DNA of 64,000 nucleotides from Tetmemena sp. SeJ-2015 (taxonomy: Eukaryota > Ciliophora > Spirotrichea > Sporadotrichida > Oxytrichidae). Shown piece after piece: positions 60,283 to 64,000 of the stretch (positions within the stretch are counted from its first letter, which is position 1; the number at the start of each line of letters is the position of its first letter). The notes beneath the pieces were generated by a model. It was not told where the DNA came from. It made no database searches and worked only from the letters and a program-made list of their open reading frames with translations. Made by a program: the position numbers and the translations under genes. The stretch covers positions 124,001 through 188,000 of the forward strand of contig JAJKFJ010020656.1 of NCBI GenBank assembly GCA_027382625.1, read 5' to 3'.

Positions 60283-60945
60283 ATTATTAAATAGAACTTC
60301 CAAAGGAAGATGGAGTTACTGATGGGGCTGACTCGGACTCTCGGAGGAAAGAAAAGAAAAAAAGGGAAATAAAATAAGAGTGTTAGCAGCAGATGACGCA
60401 CTTACTGCGGCGACTACTGTGATGCTTGAGCATTACAAGACAGATCGAACCTAGTTGAGGATGACTGACAACGGCCACCCTATGACTACCGCTATGAGGC
60501 ACCCTGAATCAGACACAGGAGGCAGAGTGCACGATCATTTTGACCAGTCAACTGAGCCCAAAGGCATGGTGCCCGAGGCCCACGAGTGACTGGCAGCTCA
60601 CGCCCTCATTCAGGGAGGGTTTGAACGGCAGGGATTCCTGGCCATCGGCTGTGGAGTGAATGGCATGCCCGCGTCCTCTTGCAGCTATCGGCTGTAGGCC
60701 CTCTGGTCAGTAGTCAAAAGTCAAGAGAGTACCGGTGAAGTATTTTAGGAAACCGTATGAACTGCCATATTTATGAGGGGGACATGTTGGGGTATTAAAT
60801 AGTAAATAATATAAATGACTCAAATTCCTAATCTCTAATCTTCCTCTGGAAGTGAGGGGGACAGGTTGGGGTATTAAATAGTAAATAATATAAATGACTC
60901 AAATTCCTAATCTCTAATCTTCCTCTGGAAGTTCTATTTAATAAT
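60283..60945. mobile_element. 663-bp insertion with 29-bp terminal inverted repeats
   Basis: Left end 60283-60311 (attattaaatagaacttcca…) and right end 60917-60945 are inverted copies with one mismatch. The inside is GC-rich near 60340-60730, with an open stretch (…TDNGHPMTTAMRHPESDTGG…) of no recognised family, followed by a duplicated 79-bp unit. It sits within the kinase gene between the lobes. Either a non-autonomous transposon or an IES of transposon origin. Confidence 0.7.
60775..60932 (+). repeat. Two tandem 79-bp units
   Basis: Units 60775-60853 and 60854-60932 are identical except one base (gagggggacatgttggggta against gagggggacaggttggggta at the start). Each begins with a purine run followed by GTTGGGG. 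Confidence 0.95.
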
Positions 60946-61049
60946 GCTTAAGTTTTTTAATTAAGTCTGATCTCTATAAAGAGGTTGGAACTTGATTATT
61001 CTTTTTTTATACTCAATATTTCAATTCAATTCAATAGAAAATATAACAA

Positions 61050-61857
61050 CATGGATTTTTCAAATATCTTAAGGAATATTCCACCTTCAATAAAATTCTT
61101 CATAATTTAAGCCCATATTTTTTGATTCAAAAGGCAATATAAAAAAATGAGGATGCCAAAGAGCTAAATGAATTGGAAACTTATATTTTTCGGGGATTTA
61201 AATATTTCAAGATTTTAAACAAAAAATAAAATTCACTCTTTTCCTGCTGATTTATGGTCGCTTGGAGTGTTGATATATTATATTTGCAATGGAACTGCAA
61301 CCTTGAACGATTATAATATGAGTGCATCACTTTATATGAATAAAAAGCCTATTTTATCTCCACCTTATTCAAAATTATAGAATCTATTGGATGGGCTACT
61401 TTAATTAAATCCTTCCGAGAGGCTAAATATCAAATAAGTTCTTGAACATAAAGTGTTCAAGATTTTAAGAAAGCCCCCTCTAACAATACAAAAAGTTACT
61501 GAGCTTGAAATTATAAGTTTTAGCACATCTAAGAAAAATTTTATTAAAAAATCGTTTTCATAAAATCACTCTAAAGAAGAAGCAAAACGGTCAATGATAT
61601 AACCAATAATCTAAGAATGCAAGTAAAGAGAAATAAGTGAAGTGAATCGTGGATTTTAAGAATAAGATGAATGCCTAATTCTTAATTAAATATGTGATTA
61701 AGGAAAAAATGATTAAAGATCTGTGGTTTACTAATTGAGATTAAAACTAATACTGATTGGTGTTTAATATAATTATCAGAGCCATAATTTAAACTCTAAT
61801 GGTTAATTGAATTTCCCTATAGAGAAAAGTGATTAACGAATGGGGTGTCTAAATTGA
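61050..61857 (+). pseudogene. Protein kinase C-lobe with long tail, degenerate catalytic loop
   Basis: Seen: a weak ILHNLSPYF where HRDxKPxN is expected. Then a clear SFPADLWSLGVLIYYICNGT, PPYSKLQNLLDGLLQLNPSERL and NIKQVLEHKVF. A long Gln/Lys-rich tail (ISFSTSKKNFIKKSFSQ, EVNRGFQEQDECLILNQ) runs to TGA 61855-61857. The region before PADLWS (61.0-61.2 kb) is frame-broken and the catalytic Asp is not seen. Combined with the N-lobe at 59904 it is one kinase locus, disrupted or scrambled, and probably not functional as it stands in this sequence. Confidence 0.6.
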
Positions 61858-62085
61858 TCAAAACCTAATTTTCCTATTTAATAATTAAAATATATCATAC
61901 GAAACTTTTCTTCTTTAAAAAAAAATAAAAAATTATATATATGTATTATTTTAATAATATATATATTTTATTATAATAAAACTTTATTAATATAAAATTT
62001 TTTTATATAAAAATATAAATATTTTATAATATAAGGGGTTACAAAATTCTTAAAACCCACGATTACTTAACTTATATCTTTTTAT
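61858..62085. other. Extremely AT-rich spacer
   Basis: Mainly A/T runs (61910-62035) between the kinase tail and the MORN gene. No feature recognised. Confidence 0.5.
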
Positions 62086-62590
62086 ATGGATGTCTTTGAG
62101 GTCAATTTTGAAGATCTTAAATCTCAAAAAGAGAAATTGTTACTTTCATAATTAGATATTCCATCTGCAATCAAGCATAGAATTGCTGATTTATAAAATT
62201 AACTCGAGTTCCTAAAAACAGAAGCAGAAGTTTACAAAAAATTTACTATGTAATTGCTCAAGCATAGTATTGGGAACATCGCAGAAGAAGAGGGTTTGCA
62301 GATGGTTTATAAAAAGAAATTAAGTGATGGATCTACCTATACTGGCTAATTCAAGAACAATAAGAGACAAGGATTAGGCAGAGCAATTATGATATTTGGA
62401 TAGATTTATTAAGGTTTTTGGAATGATGATAAACTAAATGGATATGCCTAAGGCTAAGAATTTTATGAGGGATCAACAATTATTGGAAAATTCAAAGAAG
62501 GATAAATGAATGGAAAGGGAATTTATAAAAATTCAGAGCATACATATTCAGGAGATTGGTTAAATGATAATAAGCATGGTAAAGTATGTT
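62086..62590 (+). CDS. MORN-repeat protein, 3' part lost in poor sequence
   Basis: Seen: ATG 62086; a helical N terminus (DVFEVNFEDLKSQKEKLLLS, HRIADLQNQLEFLKTEAEVY). MORN repeats follow: SDGSTYTGQFKNNKRQGLGR, MIFGQIYQGFWNDDKLNGYA, TIIGKFKEGQMNGKGIYKN and HTYSGDWLNDNKHGK. Just after 62590 the homopolymers become inflated and the frame dissolves, although Gly/Lys-rich traces (FPKGKGIQKGK) remain. Known: MORN repeats bind membranes and scaffold cortical or ciliary structures. Confidence 0.8.
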
Positions 62591-64000
62591 AGAAATTTTT
62601 TAAATGCGGGAGTATTAATTTTTTTTGGGGAATGGGGGAAAAAAGAAAATTTTTTCCCAAAGGGAAAAGGAATTCAAAAGGGCAAAATCCCAAAAAAAAA
62701 ACCCAAAAAATATGGGGAAAGGTTTTTGGAAAAAGTTGTGATAATTTATTTTTTAATTAAAATGTAGAATTTATTTATTTGATAATTTATGGGACAAAAA
62801 TTTTAAACCCCAAAAAATTGGGTTTCATTATCCTTTAGCCCCGATTTTTCCAAAAAACTTTTGAGTCTCCTTTGTAAGACCCTGGGGAAAAAACGAGGAC
62901 GAAACACTTCCCCGGGTTTAAACTTTGGTACTGTAAAACGGGTTTTTCTTTGCCAATATTGCTAGGAAAAAAAAGTCCCAAAAAAGGTTTTAATATTATT
63001 TAAAAATTTCCCCCCCAATTTTTAGGGGTTAAATTTTTGGACCCGCAACAAAAAGCCCCAATTCATGGATGGATTTTAAACGAAAATTTCTAAAGTTCCC
63101 TAAAAAGAACCCCAAAAAAAGTGGCTTAAATTCCCCTTGGAAGTTGGCTTTAACCAGTAGTGAAAAAAACCCGGGGGGCCCCGAATTTTTAAAATTTCCC
63201 CAAATATTTTAAGATAAATTTTTTGTGAGGCCCTTTTTTATTTAAAATTTAAGAATTTTTTAATAAAAAACTCTTTGGGGAAAAAAAATAAATTGTAAAA
63301 AGTCTATGCTGACCAAAATAATTTTTTCTAAAAAATTTTCAAAAATTTTTTTTAAATAAGTATTTTCTTAAAAACAAAAATAATTTTTTTTTAGATTAAA
63401 ATTTTTTTTTTTGCAAAAGGGTTTTTAAAGTTTAAAAAATTTTCTTTTAAAAATTATTTTTAAAAAGCAGGGTTTTTAGACATTTTTGTTGGGAGGTTGA
63501 TCTCTAATTTTAGTTCAGATTTAAATAAATAAACCCCTTATTAAATTAGAAAGTTAAAAAATTTAGGGCGCACACACCGGCCCCTAGGCCCGGTCGCCCC
63601 TTTCCCCGAAAAAGGGTTTCTTGGGTTGGTTTTTCCTTGGGCGTTTTGGGGGAGTGCTTAAAAAAAAAAAGCAAGGGGGATTTAATGGCAGCCGAAGCCC
63701 TGGGAAAAGGGGGTTGGGTGCTCCCCTGGGGAGAAATCAAAGGGGAGCGGGCTCCCCCCCACCCTCCTAATCCTTTTTAGGCCCTGGAGGGCGAAAACTT
63801 TTGGGCAAAAACCCCGTCTGCAGGGTGGAACCCCCCGAAAACCAGACGCTACGGAAACAGCATTTTCTCCCGGTCCGAAGCTACCCGGGTTTTTTTTCTC
63901 CTTTTAAAAAGGGTTTTTTTTTTGGGTCTGCAGAAAAACCGGGGGGGCTTCTGCTTAAAAAGTAAGGGTGGCGGGGCCACTTTTTAATTCCCTATTTCGG
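62590..64000. other. Homopolymer-inflated, unreliable sequence
   Basis: Runs of 4-10 identical bases dominate (for example cccaaaaaaaaaacccaaaa), and no frame stays open. Composition turns GC-rich after ~63560. This is unlike the rest of the window and looks like low-quality base calls, perhaps joined to unrelated sequence. No gene should be called here. Confidence 0.75.

Noticed and set aside
62800..62830. AAACCCC/GGGGTTT-like runs as telomere repeats
   Set aside because: Not a regular repeat; they lie in the homopolymer-inflated region.
1..64000. UGA as tryptophan (all codons sense)
   Set aside because: Conserved Trp positions in eIF3b, GCVT, CK1, Aurora and DHHC genes use TGG, and several genes end at TGA at the expected place.

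Overview
The window reads as germline (micronuclear) DNA of a spirotrich-type ciliate. Genes are read with TAA and TAG as glutamine and TGA as the only stop. This is shown by conserved proteins that contain in-frame TAA/TAG at glutamine-like positions (for example the eIF3b C-terminal region) and that end at TGA. Introns are GT..AG and very short (about 20-40 nt, a few longer). Several conserved reading frames are also broken by AT-rich segments of 35-57 nt that lack GT..AG ends. These segments are flanked by 3-7 bp direct repeats, and removing one repeat plus the segment restores the expected protein. That is the signature of internal eliminated sequences (IES) with pointer repeats. No telomere-like C4A4 runs were seen, and no rRNA, tRNA or CRISPR features were recognised.

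Layout. 1-5.2 kb: large RCC1-repeat gene (minus). 5.6-8.3 kb: Q/N-rich gene (plus) with a repeat-flanked insertion. 8.35-12.1 kb: casein kinase 1 and Aurora kinase (minus). 12.3-13.3 kb: TPGS1-like tubulin polyglutamylase subunit (plus). 13.5-14.5 kb: DHHC-like protein (plus). 14.6-19.3 kb: three minus genes (coiled-coil, RING-H2, two-TM). 19.35-21.3 kb: TYSND1/DEG15-like protease (minus). 21.3-27.7 kb: VPS53, split into an N-terminal part on minus and a C-terminal part on plus, with a DHHC transferase and another gene between. 27.9-31.35 kb: PH-domain oxysterol-binding protein (minus). 31.8-37.9 kb: three aspartyl-protease-like membrane proteins, the first with its C-terminal half inverted. 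38.2-41.55 kb: glycine-cleavage T protein (GCVT) carrying two short IESs and one of about 2.07 kb with GC-rich content. 41.8-45.1 kb: a low-complexity gene and pyroglutamyl peptidase I. 45.4-48.1 kb: eIF3b (minus) with three IESs. 48.2-58.8 kb: an RVxF-type protein, TAF10, a very large unknown gene, a Rab7-like GTPase, an acidic/basic protein and a TRAF-type zinc-finger protein. 59-62 kb: truncated acid-ceramidase-like gene and a protein kinase broken by a TIR-bounded insertion. 62.1-62.6 kb: MORN protein. 62.6-64 kb: homopolymer-inflated, unreliable sequence.

The most striking signal is two conserved genes (VPS53 and an aspartyl-protease-like gene) whose halves lie in opposite orientation. 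In each, the break is inside an intron. Both halves carry the same short sequence (14 bp and 8 bp) at the break, and joining them there rebuilds one ordinary 36-37 nt GT..AG intron. This fits scrambled, inverted macronuclear-destined segments joined by pointers.

Many genes also carry one-base frameshifts, mostly in homopolymers. These look like sequencing error rather than gene death, so exact protein sequences should be treated with caution.
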